Shown one piece after another: positions 33,720 to 45,964 of a stretch of 64,000 nt of DNA. Made by a program: the position numbers and the translations under genes. Within the stretch, counting starts at the first letter, position 1. Each line of letters starts with the position of its first letter. This DNA is from Symsagittifera roscoffensis (taxonomy: Eukaryota > Xenacoelomorpha > Acoela > Convolutidae): positions 63,337,253 through 63,401,252 of the forward strand of contig NC_087062.1 of assembly GCF_963678635.1 (NCBI RefSeq), given 5' to 3'. The notes under the pieces are model-generated. The model saw only the letters and a program-made list of their open reading frames with translations, was not told the origin of the DNA and did no database searches.

Positions 33720-36700
33720 TTAATCTTGGAAAGCATCTGTTTTCCATAGCTTAGGCGGTTTCGAGTCTTTTCCACTCTTGCTTGGAGCCCTTTTTCCTCG
33801 GTAGTCCATGTATTTTGTTTGCCATATGTGTTTCCCGGTCTCCAATTCGCTGGCGCTAATCTCACGATAGAAATCATCCACCTCTTCGAGACTGAAGTTT
33901 GGATTGGAGGCCGTGAATACTTTTTGCTTCTTCTGTTTCATTTCACGCATCTGCTCAAGGTGTGAAACGGACTTTGCCTCGCCCACTTGCTCCTCGTTTT
34001 CAGCAGAAATATCTGAATCCGGGCTTTTGGACTTCAGTGATTTGGAGCGTGCTGCCGATTCTGAACTGGAGAGACTAGTTTGACTAGTTTGCAATTGGTC
34101 CCTGAGTATCCTGGCAAGTCTTTCTGCTTCCATTTTATCAAGAACACTTTGAGTTGCCTGTTGCTCCTGCATCATTTGACGAAGAATCGCACGGTACGAT
34201 TCCCACTCGTAAAAACGTTTTTCGTCTAGACTCAGAACACTGTCGTCTACAACGCCACTTTTGATTGCCATTTTTCTCTTAATGCGATGAACCTTCTTCT
34301 CGATTTTTTCGTTTGTTCGTTTTTCAATCTGTTCTCGTTTTTGTTTCATACGATTTAGCCGGTTAAATAGTTTATTCAGACGGTTCAAAGCAACCATAGA
34401 GGTGAACAAATTACCCCCAGATTGTCTAACTTTAGCCAGCATTTTCCATTCAAGTGAGTTTTCCTGGAATTTCATCATAGAAATTTTAGACTTTCCATCG
34501 AGATACTTCTGGACTACCTTGCCCCAAGTAATCCAAGCTCGCTCTAGCATCAATATAATTCCGGCCACAATAGCGAAAATATCCCAAATAGTTGCCGAGT
34601 AGAACCGGTCCGATTCCCGAAGATATCCGTCTTTCCAACTGTAGACGACTTCTACCGGTCGAAAATCGGCTTTCAGACTTTCGCTGATGTTAACTCGCGA
34701 AATGTAAGTCTCAGTTCGAATGTCTACGCCCCGAATCACGCCTTCCACTTTCATGACTGACTCTGTCATTAGGGTTTTTACTCGGAACCCTCTTGCGTAG
34801 AATTTCCAGTGGAGAGTCTGGATCACCTCGAGAAGAAAATCAAATTTGTCAGAGGTTTCCAGGCTTTCAGTGAGTTTTGAGAAACTAGGATGTTCAGCAA
34901 TCCATGACCCTGATTCGCCTTCTTGTAGTCTAAAATTAGCAATTTTTCATTTACGCGAATACGCTGAGGGAATTTCGTTGCGAGGATTGAGGCCGTCACT
35001 TTGTTTTTTGGTCTCTGCTTAAAACGTATAATGATCATATTTTCATAAATATATTGGTGCAACGCCTGCAATTTTTTGTCTATTTTTAAGCAACTTTGGA
35101 AGATCACAATTATTTTTTAATTTTTGCGCGCTCCTCCTTCAAATTGTGTGCATCTGCTTATCTCCTAGGTCACATAAAAAACATGAAAAATTTGAAAAAA
35201 CGGGCCTACAGTGCCATTTGTGGAATGTTTTCACCAATAAGTTACGAAAATGGCGTCGAAGGTTGCTTTCATCTTTTTTGTTGAATTGGCTAAAATTGAT
35301 TGTCGGAAAATAATGCCAAAGGGGTGCTGAGGGGTGTCAAATTTCTGAGGGAAAAAAGCGGAGCCTACACCGCTCACTCACCCCCCTTCCCCCATCACAC
35401 TCCCCCTAAACCCGCTACTGATTAATATCATTAAAATAAGAAAAACTTTTAAAAAGAAAGAGAACACACTTCTATATCTTTTCTGGTTAAAATAAAAAAG
35501 CGTGCAAGCGAAGCTAGTTCAACTCTTTAGCTAGTTAAAAACGCAGGGCGGGTCTAGGACTTTCTCGAGGAAGAGAGAGGGGGGGGGGGGGTCGGTTTTC
35601 CAATAAAATTTCGAAAATTTGGTCAAACAAACTGATTTTCTGAACTCTCCCAAATCACTCTTTAGACTCTTTTTCGCCTACCAAACTGTCTTTGCGAATT
35701 TTTGAAAACTCAGGTGAAAAACTATTTTTGGCAGTTTTTGGAAATTTATGGAATTTTGAAAGCTAATGATTAAACAGAAATCTTTTATCACGTATTTTCA
35801 ACTTAAATGATAACCTTTTAATTACATGCAGGTTTCCACCGTGGATTGTTGCTATTCTTACGAAAACCTTTGAAAACTTTGGTTTACTAATTATTTTTTT
35901 GAGGCACCTCATTAGTCACTTTTAGGATTTACTTAAGGAATTGCAGCTTTGCTGACTACCCCTGCTCGAATCTAAAAATTTAATGAATTTGAAAGTGCCT
36001 TTCCTGAAGTTTTACGGCCATATCCTGAATGTCATACACAAGTCCTCATGATATATCTTTCGGAGCCGAACTGTCACCAACAGAAGAAAAAGAGCGCCTT
36101 TATCGCATTTGAATACAGTTGAATGCACGCAACTGGTATTTTAATGACAAGACAATAATGAGTGCGTATCGAGTTAAATTAGAGGATAAGAATGCTCATA
36201 CCTCAAAGAAGCAAATACGTAGTTTTTCTCAGCAAAATCGGAAGGTCCCTTTATTATAATCAGGGAGAGGGGTTCATTCTTCTGTCCTGCCACACTCGCA
36301 TCGCCTTCAATCATTGAGTTGAAAACTTCACAGTCCTGTTCAGATTCTTGGCCATCAGGTAAGGATGTTGTGTAAGTAGTGGGCTCAAGACATTTAGTTT
36401 CCACTTGGTCTTCAAGGCATTGGTACAAATCAGTACAGTAATCACTCTGAATTCCAGTTAGAAAGCATTCCATCACACCTGAACACTCACTCTCAAGAGC
36501 GTTTTCTTCATCCAAGCAAGCCAAAAAATGCCCACACGATTGCTGAAGAACGACAGGTCCTCCCAAACATTCTATTGTAGTCAAACAGGGTTCCTGTTCA
36601 CGCAATGGATTCATGGGGATGAAGCACTGTTCAAAGAGATGTCCATTGTCACAGGAGGAGGGTTCATTTGAACACTCCCAAATTCCTTGACACTTGCCTT

Positions 36701-39351
36701 CGCAAAAATCAAGGTCATCGAATGAGTCTCGTTTTTCACGCTGTCTTCGTTTCTCTTCATCCTCTTGGATACAAGAACCTGCGCCGGTAACAGTAGTCGC
36801 TATATTTTTTGATAACCAGTCTGGTAACAAATCTAGCACTTCCTGATAGTTCGACAATTCGGATAAAGGAATCTGGAAGATAGTGGAAGACTCGTTGCAG
36901 ACGTCTTGAATCCGACCACGGTTGTCGTTCGGGTCCAGTTCTGGGAAGTCTGAGTCTTGCGGTTCTGGTTCTAATCTGAAGCTGCTTGCGATGCAAGAAT
37001 AGGTTGAGATGCCATTGGCGAGAAACAACACTGCTGGTGGCTCGTACTGCTTAACCTGAAAAACGAGATTGCGTGGCCTATTTAGCTAAAACTATCATAT
37101 TTTGCTGAAATTTTTGTAGGTGAAAAAGCAAATTTTGATATATTGACACAACAGAAAAAGTAAGGTTAACTTCAAATGGAGAAAAAAATATAAAACGTTT
37201 ATAAACAGTTTATCTTTGAAGCCACAAAACAGTACTTGTGAAAAGTTTCCCTTCAAAGACTTTATTTGATCAACCATTATTTGAATTTCGAGAACCCGCA
37301 TTTATTAAAAAGAAGGTTGATCATGCCCATAATAGATTACTGCAATAGCTTGTACGTTGCTCTACCGAACTACCTAATCGTGAAACTCCAGCGTGTACTC
37401 CGCTTGTATTTTTGTTTTCATGATTTCAATGTCCATTAACATAACCGTTTTTCTCCCAGTTACCCGTCGTGAAAAGAGTTAAATTCAAATTTCTACTCTT
37501 TGTTCACATTTGAATACGCTGACTTGATAAATTTCCAGGATATGGGCTCCAAGACTTGTCGTACCGAAAGTCAAAAGTCAAGATGGACAAAGAATTTTTC
37601 ACTTCAGCGGCTCCAAATTTTGAAAAGGCTTATCTATTGAAATTCGAATGTTTTTTTTTTACTCAAGTTTCCTCCAAAAAAAACGTTGAAAACCCATATG
37701 TTGAGGTAAAGAAAAAAATTGTTCAACTGGTTGACAGACAAGTGTAGTTTCCAGTTTGAAGAAAAGAAAGTGTAGCCAAAAAAGTGCTCAGTATATTTTT
37801 AAAGAAACGTGAGAATTTATTAAATGAACGTTATATCATTGATCAAAAAAATCGGGTCTCATTGAACTAATTGAATACTTGGTTCATCTCTAGTGATTGG
37901 TGTAAATCTATCTGATACTGACTATTATGCTGTGACAATGTTTCACAAAATTTTTACTTTCAAAGTGTAGTCGTTATGGCGGGGAAATAGTTCGTTTCTC
38001 GTAGTTATGGCGGGGAGATTAGTTTAACTGATAGAAACAGTACTTTATGAATGAAGGCGCTGTTGTTAAAGAGATGGTGTTTTTGGTGGAATCCATTGAG
38101 AAAAAAACTCAATTATTTCATCAACTGGCCGCAGAGGCATCAGAAACACTATTCGAAGACTCAATCCATGTTACAGGCGTTTGGCTGCACACTACAACCT
38201 ACAATTCGTAAAAACGGTCAGATTTAGATACAAAAAAAAACATTGCCAGATATGGACTCCATCCTCGCCCTGAAAGCGTTCGACATCTAATACTGGATTT
38301 CCTTATCGCCCTTTCAAAAAGTCAATGAACCTTCCGGAAGTGATTTTAAATAGTTTTTTGTGTGTTTTGTAATGCAGTTTTGAACAAACTGCTCTGTTTT
38401 TTCCAACAATTGCCACTTAAGGTCTAATTTGAAAGTCTGCTCTGTACGCTAAGTGCTCTTTGTTATTCGTTTGTGATCTTTTTATCTTTCAAACGTTTTT
38501 TTTAGTTGCCTGTATTACAATTCATTTTACTTTGCTATTTGTTTGTTTATTATCTTGAGTCTCTTTTCGGCTCTGAACTACACAATCTATTTATCCTTTG
38601 TTTAAGTGAAATGGTAGCTTTCAGGTCTTTCAATCCACTTGTTTGCTTTGGGTTTTTCCAGCAATTGAATCCAACTATGCAGCAATGGCCGCTTCAGGTT
38701 TTGATCTCAAATTAAAATATTACTGAATTGGGCAAGTTCCTGCTCTACTGCTTTGCAACAGTGGTATTCTCAGGCTTTGTGCTTATTTCAACATATTTTT
38801 GGGACAAAATCCTTCTTACAAAGATGCAACAGGGGACGCTTCATGCTGTGTGCATGAATTGAAATATTTTTGGGCGATTTTCCTTGTCTTGATTAGAGCT
38901 TTGAAGTTTGTATACCGTTGAAGTTTGAACAGAGCGAACGGTTGAGACTCAGTCGCAAAGATTGAAGTGACTCTATATAATCATGTTTTTTTTTTGAAAT
39001 ACACCTCGATAAGTATTTTTGAAGGAAGCTATTAATTTAAAAGTGGGGCGCAGCCAACGATATTCACAATCAAATTCTATTATCATTTCAAAAAATAGGT
39101 CGGTAGTTTCCGAAAAAAAAAACAAAAAAATGGAAAGTTTATTGTGTAGTCAAATGACTCATACTCACTTTCTTCATCTTCACACGGTTCATGAGTGTGT
39201 TGATATTCTGATTGAGTTGCATGATCGAATAGACAGCTGAAATAATACATAGAACAACGAAGCCAAGAGTCAGGATTACAGATAGGGTCAGAAGACATGC
39301 TCGGATATGGGGGCGGTTGCGGCTGGGTTTGCGGGGACCCCCAAAAGACAT
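33720..39351 (-). CDS. Two-pass membrane protein, Cys-rich ectodomain, coiled-coil tail (about 748 aa, 3 exons)
   Basis: Exons on the minus strand: 39351-39169, 37055-36202 and 34929-33720, with GT donors (GTGAGT, GTATGA), AG acceptors and matching phases (0 and 2). Residues 18-44 form a hydrophobic segment (LLTLSVILTLGFVVLCIISA) after a short basic N-terminus. Residues about 62-455 are the presumed ectodomain, with 18 Cys in exon 2 (CEGKCQGIWEC, CLDEENALESEC) and NES/NIS glycosylation sites. A furin-like RQREKR ends at residue 170. Residues about 457-478 (TIWDIFAIVAGIILML) form a second membrane segment. The tail of about 270 residues holds a Lys/Arg-rich coiled coil near 525-580 and Ser-rich runs. 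The layout recalls DEG/ENaC-like topology, but no hallmark of that family is seen. I do not recognise the family. ATG chosen as the only one before the first membrane segment. Confidence 0.72.
34930..36201 (-). other. Intron 2 of the two-TM gene
   Basis: No gene inside. It holds a copy of a dispersed repeat with an oligo-G run (35540-35700). Confidence 0.6.
35540..35700 (+). repeat. Dispersed repeat with oligo-G tract, copy A
   Basis: GGGCGGGTCTAGGACTTTCTCGAGG, then a G run (35580-35592), then CTCTCCCAAATCAC. Related to 40795-40950 and to the minus strand of 57590-57795. Confidence 0.6.
37056..39168 (-). other. Intron 1 of the two-TM gene
   Basis: About 2.1 kb. Contains a plus-strand LINE relic (37318-37640) and low-complexity sequence; otherwise nothing recognisable. 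A degenerate GGTTTTTCCAGCAATTG-like word recurs near 38396 and 38650. Confidence 0.55.
37318..37640 (+). mobile_element. Relic of a CR1/L2-type LINE (RT C-terminus)
   Basis: Antisense to the host gene, 37324-37425 reads IDYCNSLYVALPNYLIVKLQ, a close match to the conserved C-terminal RT block of CR1/L2 LINEs. Further on, VKRVKFKFLLF and LVVPKVKSQDGQRIFHFSGS follow in the expected order but in other frames. Short and broken. Confidence 0.7.
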
Positions 39352-40189
39352 GACTCAGTTTTGAAGATAGTTGTAGAAAATTTTCGCGTAGTGTTGATTT
39401 ATTTAAGTGATTGATTTAATTATTCATACAACTACATCAAGTGTATGCGTTTCAGTTGGCAGGCAAAATTATATGATTAGTTCTCATCGCTCGTCAAATG
39501 ATTATTGCTGTTCGAATTCCACTCGTTGACCATTTTCTGAAAACTCGCCCAACGAAACCAAGTACTCTCAAGTAAATCTGCTTGGTAGAAGTCTTAGTTT
39601 CACTTATTTTAGAAATTACTCTAAATAATCGTTTTGGTGGTTTAAATTTTTCATTATTTTTTATTAAAGCGTGCTCACGCTTGATGAATTAGAAATATAA
39701 ATAAATCTAAAACAGGGATACTTCAGTCAAAAAATCACCTGCAGTAGCTCTGCTGCAACATGAAACCGATCTTACTTTACTGTAAACTTCCTTCCGTGTA
39801 GTTTTGCGCGGATGTTTGTCAAACTGCCTTCTAGATAGTGTACACTGAATGTGAGGGATTGCACCTTGCCAGAATTGAATTGAAATCATTAGGAAATATT
39901 AGCAGTTTTTTTCTAGACATCTGCATATCTGAATACTTCCAGCTGAAATAACGAATGCAAAGCAAACTTTCTATTAGCAAAAATAGCGACTAAAAATCAG
40001 ACTGAAAATATCAAAATAAATGGACTCAGATAACTTTTCATACTATTACTTCGGAATCCAAATCACAGCGAAGATGGCTTTTATATGATACTACGTTTGA
40101 GAACAACAAAATTCTGCAGTAACTAAGAACTACGCAGCAAAAATCCATCCAACGCAACTGTTCATTTCAATCTTTTGAAATTGTTCGAA
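39352..40189 (+). other. Stretch without recognisable genes
   Basis: Upstream of the two-TM gene's ATG. AT-rich. It should hold the promoter and any 5' UTR, but no TATA box or other site can be assigned with confidence. Confidence 0.4.
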
Positions 40190-40690
40190 ACAAAAACATT
40201 TGAAACTTGTTGTTTCGACTTTCGATACGAAAGTAACGGAATATTTGTGCTCGGGGTTGGTTTATTTTCTTCAGACAAATTTTCACTTTTTAACTAGCCA
40301 TTTTTGACGGAATTTTTTTTTACATCATTCAAAAGTTATTGTTGTCTTGAGCTTAAACTTGAAAAGATATTTCACCTGTGAGCATTTTTCGTAAAGTTGT
40401 GGGGGTTTAAAGATTGCCAATTTGTCTTAGAAATCGTTCAAATTGGTTGAAAGAAGCTTATTTGCCATAATTGTTTTGTTACAATATCGAAATCTATTCT
40501 TTTGTACTTTATATGGCGTGTGGGGAGATGATTTCATAAAAAAAAAACATTCAAATTTTAGAGTTTTTTTTTTCATTTTATTTTGTTACTTTTATTTTTT
40601 TAATGTTTCTACTGCTCCATAAACCTTAAGAGGCAGTCGGAACACTCAAGGCTTCGCCCTGATACGAGTAGTCTTGTTCATATTCACAGT
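40190..40690 (+). repeat. Dispersed repeat B, copy 1
   Basis: Matches the reverse complement of about 52775-53100. Shared words include CTTTATATGGCGTGTGGGG, CTCCATAAACCT and CGCCCTGATACGAG. About 500 bp, diverged. Confidence 0.75.
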
Positions 40691-40794
40691 AATATCAAAT
40701 TTTGATATCATTCCGCCAGGCGTAAAATTAAGAGGCGTTTGTTTAAGACCAATTTTCCAAACAAAATCCGCAAAACGAAAATGCTGGAAACGAG

Positions 40795-40950
40795 GGGCAT
40801 ATCTAGGATTTTCACGGGGGGGGGGGGGGGGGGGGGTGGTGGATTTTCATAAAAAATTTTTCAACTTTTTTTAGGTCGATCAAATTATTTTTTCGAGCTC
40901 TCCTAAATCACTAAAAAGACCCTGTTTTCACCAAAACTTTTACGCCGCAG
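40795..40950 (+). repeat. Dispersed repeat with oligo-G tract, copy B
   Basis: ATCTAGGATTTTCACG followed by a run of about 20 G (from about 40817), then CTCTCCTAAATCAC. Same family as copy A. Confidence 0.6.
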
Positions 40951-42784
40951 GCAGAAAAATTTTGAAGAAACGATCAAATTGAAATTTGCCACAACTATTT
41001 GCGTCTTTTACACTTTTCTTATTTGCGAGACTAATCTGTTTCTTTTTAGAAAAAGTTTTTGAATTAAACTTGAAAAAAATCAATTATTAAACCACGAAAG
41101 GGTAAATTTGAGCCTGAACGGATCGATTAAGCAATGTCTCCCCACCATTCTTGCGCAGCAGGAGAAGAGAACTCAATATATATTTGAGATGATTACAAGC
41201 AATCGAAGATGGTTTAGATGATATGAAACCATGAGCCAGATTCTCCAATGAAAGTGAAACATTAAAAATCACAATATCAAATCACAAAGATTATTTCAAG
41301 TTTTTGACTAAAACCAGAGTATTTTGATTATTTTTGAGAACAAACTTTTTTCTTAATAAATTCGGGCCAAACGACTTTTTTTAACCACGAACTTTTTTTT
41401 CGACTAAATTAACCACGAACTTTTTTTTCGACTAAATTAATGCCAGATTTCCAAGGGTTATTTTCGAGAAAAGTTCAAATGTTTCAAAATAAGACCAAAG
41501 TATCAAGAAATGGATTTTTTGATTTACTCAATGTTTTCTACAAAAATTAGGACCTAGCCGTTCAAAAGCCAAGTAATTTTGAAAGAAAGACCAAAATTTT
41601 TGGCAAAAAAGCAAAAGTTTACCAAATCGTCTCAAAAAGTAATTGAAATAGAAACAAAACCAGATCACAAATGGTTTCGTAATACCTTAATTTATCACAA
41701 TAATGAACAGATACTATATAAAGGCCTATGGATGAAAATATAGCAAAAGTGTCACAGATAAAGCGATTTATTTGCTAATAGGTCGGAAAAAATATGCATT
41801 CTAAAACCAGAGTACGCTCTGCTTGTGTAAAAAAATAACCAAATTAGAAATAACTTGCATTAAACTTGCATAACTACTTTGGAGCCCACTGACTTTGCAA
41901 CCCAAGTAAAACGCCCCAAAAAGTCATGCAAAGAAGAAAAGATGGATAGCGCAATTCTGCTGTGTTTTCAGAACGCATTGCAAATCGCAGACATAAAACT
42001 GAAAAACTTGCAAAAAATTCTCAAAAAGGATAACAGATCATTAATTGTAACCAAGTGGTTAGCAGGAAAAACTTGACTGTGTTTTAAAATATTATCGGAG
42101 TCCGGAAGCAGCAAAACATAGCTTTGTGTAAACCGAAAATTACTGCAGCTGGGAATGGTTAGTTTGATAACTCACAACTACCTAACCTTTTTAAACTGTA
42201 GTCAACCAGTAGCGAGCCACTTCCAATTCTATTTGGGTTGCAAACATTTTTAAAGGTGTTTAGTGATTTTATATTACATCGGTGGTTGGTCGATCAACCC
42301 TAGGCCGCCCATATACAAAAACGTGTGGATTTGATTCACGAATTTGCACTTTTCTAGGTTGTTTTTGTTTGGTTAGAAAAAAAAAACAACCCCAAAAAGA
42401 TGCTCAATGTTTTCGAGCGTGTCTTGATAATTGAATTCATAACAAAAATGCCCCGAGACTGTCCAAAAATTCTCCTGCTAATTGCAACTCTGTGTTTTAC
42501 GTCAGGGAGTGAGGCCCTTAGTTCATACATATACGTGTTGTTAAAGTTGAATCTTGTTCAAGATGGTGAAGTGGTTGTTGGTTGTCAGGGCCGATACCTG
42601 CCAACCGAGTGAGCCTTTGTAATCGACTGAATTCCACACCCTTGATATTGCTGAAAAACTGCAGTTCGTGTTTTTTAAACTTTTACCAGATAACTAATTC
42701 AACATCAACTTTTATTGTTTTAATCTCAAAATTTCTTTCAGATTTTCTGTCGGTTGGTAGTTTTCTTTGAGACAGCAAGCAGTT
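40951..42784 (+). other. Stretch without supported genes
   Basis: AT-rich. Contains two tandem copies of a 27-bp word (AACCACGAACTTTTTTTTCG...) at about 41383-41436. Short frames at 41879-42076 and 42400-42612 have no recognisable features and are not called as genes. Confidence 0.4.
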
Positions 42785-43340
42785 CGGTCTACGAGGACTG
42801 ATTAGATATAATTTCTTAGAGGTACCAGTTATCGATCCTAAACCACCTTTGAAACATTTATTCCCCTGGGAGTCGTGGATCGGGTATTTCTTTTCAGCAG
42901 TGAACTTGAGGAGCATTGAAATGCAAACGTACTTATGAGTGATCCAGTACTGGTGATTGACGGCCCACCAATACTTTTAGAAACAAAAAAGGATTCTAAA
43001 ATCGCTAACGAAGAAACAAATCGCATCGCACGGGACAAGACCGAAATCAGAACATTCAAAAACTCAACGATTAAAGAAGATAGGCCCAAAAAGCGGACGA
43101 AAAGGGATATTTAACCTATTTATAAGGAATAACCTAATAGAGAATAGATTCGAGGTTCATACCGACCACAAAGCGATTAGTCTGGCCGTCCAAACTAACA
43201 GAGGCCTTAAATGATAACATTACTACCTAACTAGATGGGCTGACAGACTGCTCCTAGTTAACTTTGAAAAAATAGTTAACACTGGAACAAAATTAGATTA
43301 CAGTGGACTAAATATTGCGTCACGCAACATTCGATGAACC
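42785..43340 (+). pseudogene. Relic of another Ty3/gypsy element (possible gag start and RNase H end)
   Basis: Near 43143-43340 the plus strand reads RFEVHTDHKAISLAVQTNRG, two stops, then YYLTRWADRLLLVNFEKIVN and TGTKLDYSG. This is the C-terminal half of gypsy RNase H. Near 42820-42900, PPLKHLFPWESWIGYFFSAV resembles the Gag N-terminal W-rich motif of elements 2 and 3. Everything between gag start and RNase H is missing or unreadable. Confidence 0.6.
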
Positions 43341-43583
43341 CATCTATCAAACTTTGATGATTTTTTTTGTGGCATCATCAATAAAAATTGTTTTTTTTTT
43401 TCAGCTTGTTTGACATTCGCTCAACTGAATGAAAACAAGGGAACATCCTCCGACCCTATTCCCACTTCAAATTCAATTGGTAGTATTTTTTGGCAAATCA
43501 GTCATTTGGTCACACAACCAAAAAAGGACACTAAATTTATCGGAGATTTCTAACCGATCAAAATCGACTTCACATTATGAACG

Positions 43584-43880
43584 CATGCCGCGATGAAACG
43601 CTGATAATTTATGCGCAAGTTGCACTCAGTCAGATCCGAGAGCACATTATGGATGAGTGCCACGAGAAGGCGTCAATAACTTATGAACAAATTCCAGCCA
43701 TAAAAAAAGCAAACTTTATAGATTCATGCCGCAAGAGGGCGCAGTTGATCGATTTGCAATACCCAAAAAATATATATTTTTCTTTCTAAGCTCTGCGGCA
43801 CACTTTCAGATCATTTTTCGAAGCACTGTCACATAGCATGGTGCATAACATGCTGCTGTGCATAACCGCAAGAAGGCGAT
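43584..43880 (+). repeat. Degenerate tandem motif TGCCGCRAGARGGCG at about 70-bp spacing
   Basis: Motif copies start at 43586, 43658, 43727 and 43864 (spacing 72, 69, 137). The first three share about 36 bp (GCATGCCGCGATGAAACG, GAGTGCCACGAGAAGGCG, TCATGCCGCAAGAGGGCG, each later ending near a CAA). The GC-rich core in AT-rich surroundings resembles the core of CTCF-type sites. Confidence 0.5.
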
Positions 43881-45597
43881 ATATTTCAGAGACTCCTAAT
43901 TGAATTTGCTCTATACTAAAATCCACAACACGCTCAACCAGACCATATTTGAGACAAGGAGCTAAATAGTGCAGAAATTGTCGTTTGAAAGCTGGATCGA
44001 AAGAAAGATGCGACGATCTCAAAGAAAAGAAGAATCACAATCAAGGGCAAACGGAGCATCTCAACAAAATTACTCTCCGAAAGAAAGCTCTGGCTGACAA
44101 AAAAAATTTCTCCCTTGCCTGATTGAAATTCTGAAATGAGTGACCAGAATGTCTCTTTTCGAGCAAAGTTTCGAGCAAAAAATACTAGATGGTCGCTAAC
44201 GACCTAGAAACTTAGATCAAAAAATTATTTAAGTAAACAGCACTTCGAAATTGTTTAAGTGTTATGACAGTAAAGGATCGGAGAAATACTTGCGACAGCA
44301 GGTCGAGAGTAAAAGTCATAAAAAAGGGACGCAAGAGCCAAGACGTCTGGCGAGTTGACAGCTCGAAAAACTGAACGCCAGATGAGACCAGTGAAAAAGG
44401 GTGGTAACGATTCCTCCTCATCTAGGACTTCAGCTAGCAGCAAAAGCAAAAGCATGAATTTGAGTCTCTCTGTCCATAACAAAATAATTGCAGCAAACCT
44501 ATTCAGCCAATTTTTTTGAATAATCCCAAATTATTTAGCCAACCAGAAAACCGATTTTAGATTAAAGAATGAGAAATCCTTCAATTTATTTTGAACTTCC
44601 AGAAAATTTGAGTTGCAGAAAATTACACGGAGTGACAATCTTTTCCTTCATTTTGAGTCTGAACCGGATGATATTAAGCGAATAAGGGTTTTCACCACTA
44701 CTTCTCCAGGACTGGATTTGTTTAGTGGCGCTTATAATTGGTTCTGCGATGGACATCCATGTGTGAAATTTGGGCGTTTGAGAATGCAGTTGAAGTTTGA
44801 AATAGCAACTTCGTTAAGCTGGTGAAACCCCATAACATGTTCACTACTCAAAGAAAACTTCTAGGACGAACAGAAAAATGCCAAACTCTTGATTGAAAAA
44901 TGTGTGCCGAGCAAAAAGTGTCCCGCTATAAAAAAAACTACTCTCTTAAACTTGACAAAAAGCTCTCCAAATGAGCTGCCGCCTGTGACCCGAGAAAATC
45001 TCTCAGGTTCCTGAAAAAGTGCATCAGCAAAATCAAATTTATTCCCACTCTTGCGATTCACTAAGATTAGAACAGCATGACGATTAGGAAGTGGCAAGCA
45101 AAATTTCGAGCGGAGAAAAAATTGAGAAAGGAACTAGAAAAACAAAGATAAAGTTTTGTATGATTAAATTACTAAAATAGCTCAAGTATTTCAGAAGGAC
45201 CTCGTGAGTTTGATATGGAGCATTCGAAAATAAGGAACCAGAGACCTATTGCTCTTTCGAACAAAACCGGAAGTTTGTAGGAAGCAAAAATTAACATCCT
45301 AGAGCTAATACGCTTGAAGTCAACAAAACAGTACTGCTTACATAGTGTCCAAGAGTGCTTCATATGATGTGAAAGCAAGACCCTGTTCGTGAACTAAAAG
45401 CACTATAAAGCAGAAAACTTGGAATAAAACCTTATTATAGCACAACAGCAGACTGAACTTGAGAAGAAAAATGCTAAAGGAAAACTTTTTTTCCGCTTAC
45501 AAAACGTGATATGGTCAAGAAAATCTTATTTGACCAACATTTTCATAACTTCATAATAAATTGTCGGGAACAGAAACCATTTTCAACAAAAATTACA
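43881..45597 (-). other. Cluster of short minus-strand open frames, unassigned
   Basis: Minus-strand open stretches at 45378-45172, 45097-44861, 44482-44255, 44165-43940 and 44022-43786 are denser than expected. One has a hydrophobic start (LKFMLLLLLLAEV). Another reads RHAVLILVNRKSGNKFDFAD. No consistent exon-intron chain could be built and no family is recognised. They may be exons of an unrecognised or decayed gene, or chance. Confidence 0.2.
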
Positions 45598-45601
45598 AGC
45601 C
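45598..45601 (+). other. Target-site duplication of element 3 (left)
   Basis: AGCC, repeated at 51726-51729 directly outside the other LTR. Confidence 0.75.
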
Positions 45602-45801
45602 TGTGAAAAATGCGGATTCAATATCTTTAATTCACTGAACTTAAATTGACTCGTTTATTCTTTAACGGTTAACAACAGTGAATCCAAACATCGCAGACTA
45701 AACTTAAGGTTGACAGGTATTAATTATTTAGTAGCCGCACCAGACACATAGCTAACCAATGGCGCCAACACGTAATATATGATTAGATACTATATATGAC
45801 A
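45602..45801 (-). repeat. 3' LTR of element 3 (200 bp)
   Basis: TGTGAAAAATGCGG...TATATATGACA on the plus strand. It differs from 51526-51725 at one base (ATTATTTA versus ATTAATTA near 45727). Near-identity of the two LTRs indicates a recent insertion. Confidence 0.95.
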
Positions 45802-45808
45802 TTCCCTC
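45802..45808 (-). other. Polypurine tract of element 3
   Basis: GAGGGAA on the minus strand, immediately upstream of the 3' LTR. Confidence 0.6.
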
Positions 45809-45964
45809 AACAATCAATTTTCAAACAACTGTTTTAAAATTATCCAACGGAAATGTTTGAGTTTTAGACCAGCGATAGTCCACCCTCTCCCTGGGCATGA
45901 GTTTTAGTTTAACAAGTTTCTTGAGTTTCCTTTTTCACTCCCTCTTTCAAATGTGCCTTCCTGC

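Noticed and set aside
44861-45097. RHAVLILVNRKSGN resembling the start of a lipid-kinase catalytic domain
   Set aside because: The glycine-rich GGDGT motif and other blocks are absent and the frame ends after 78 codons.
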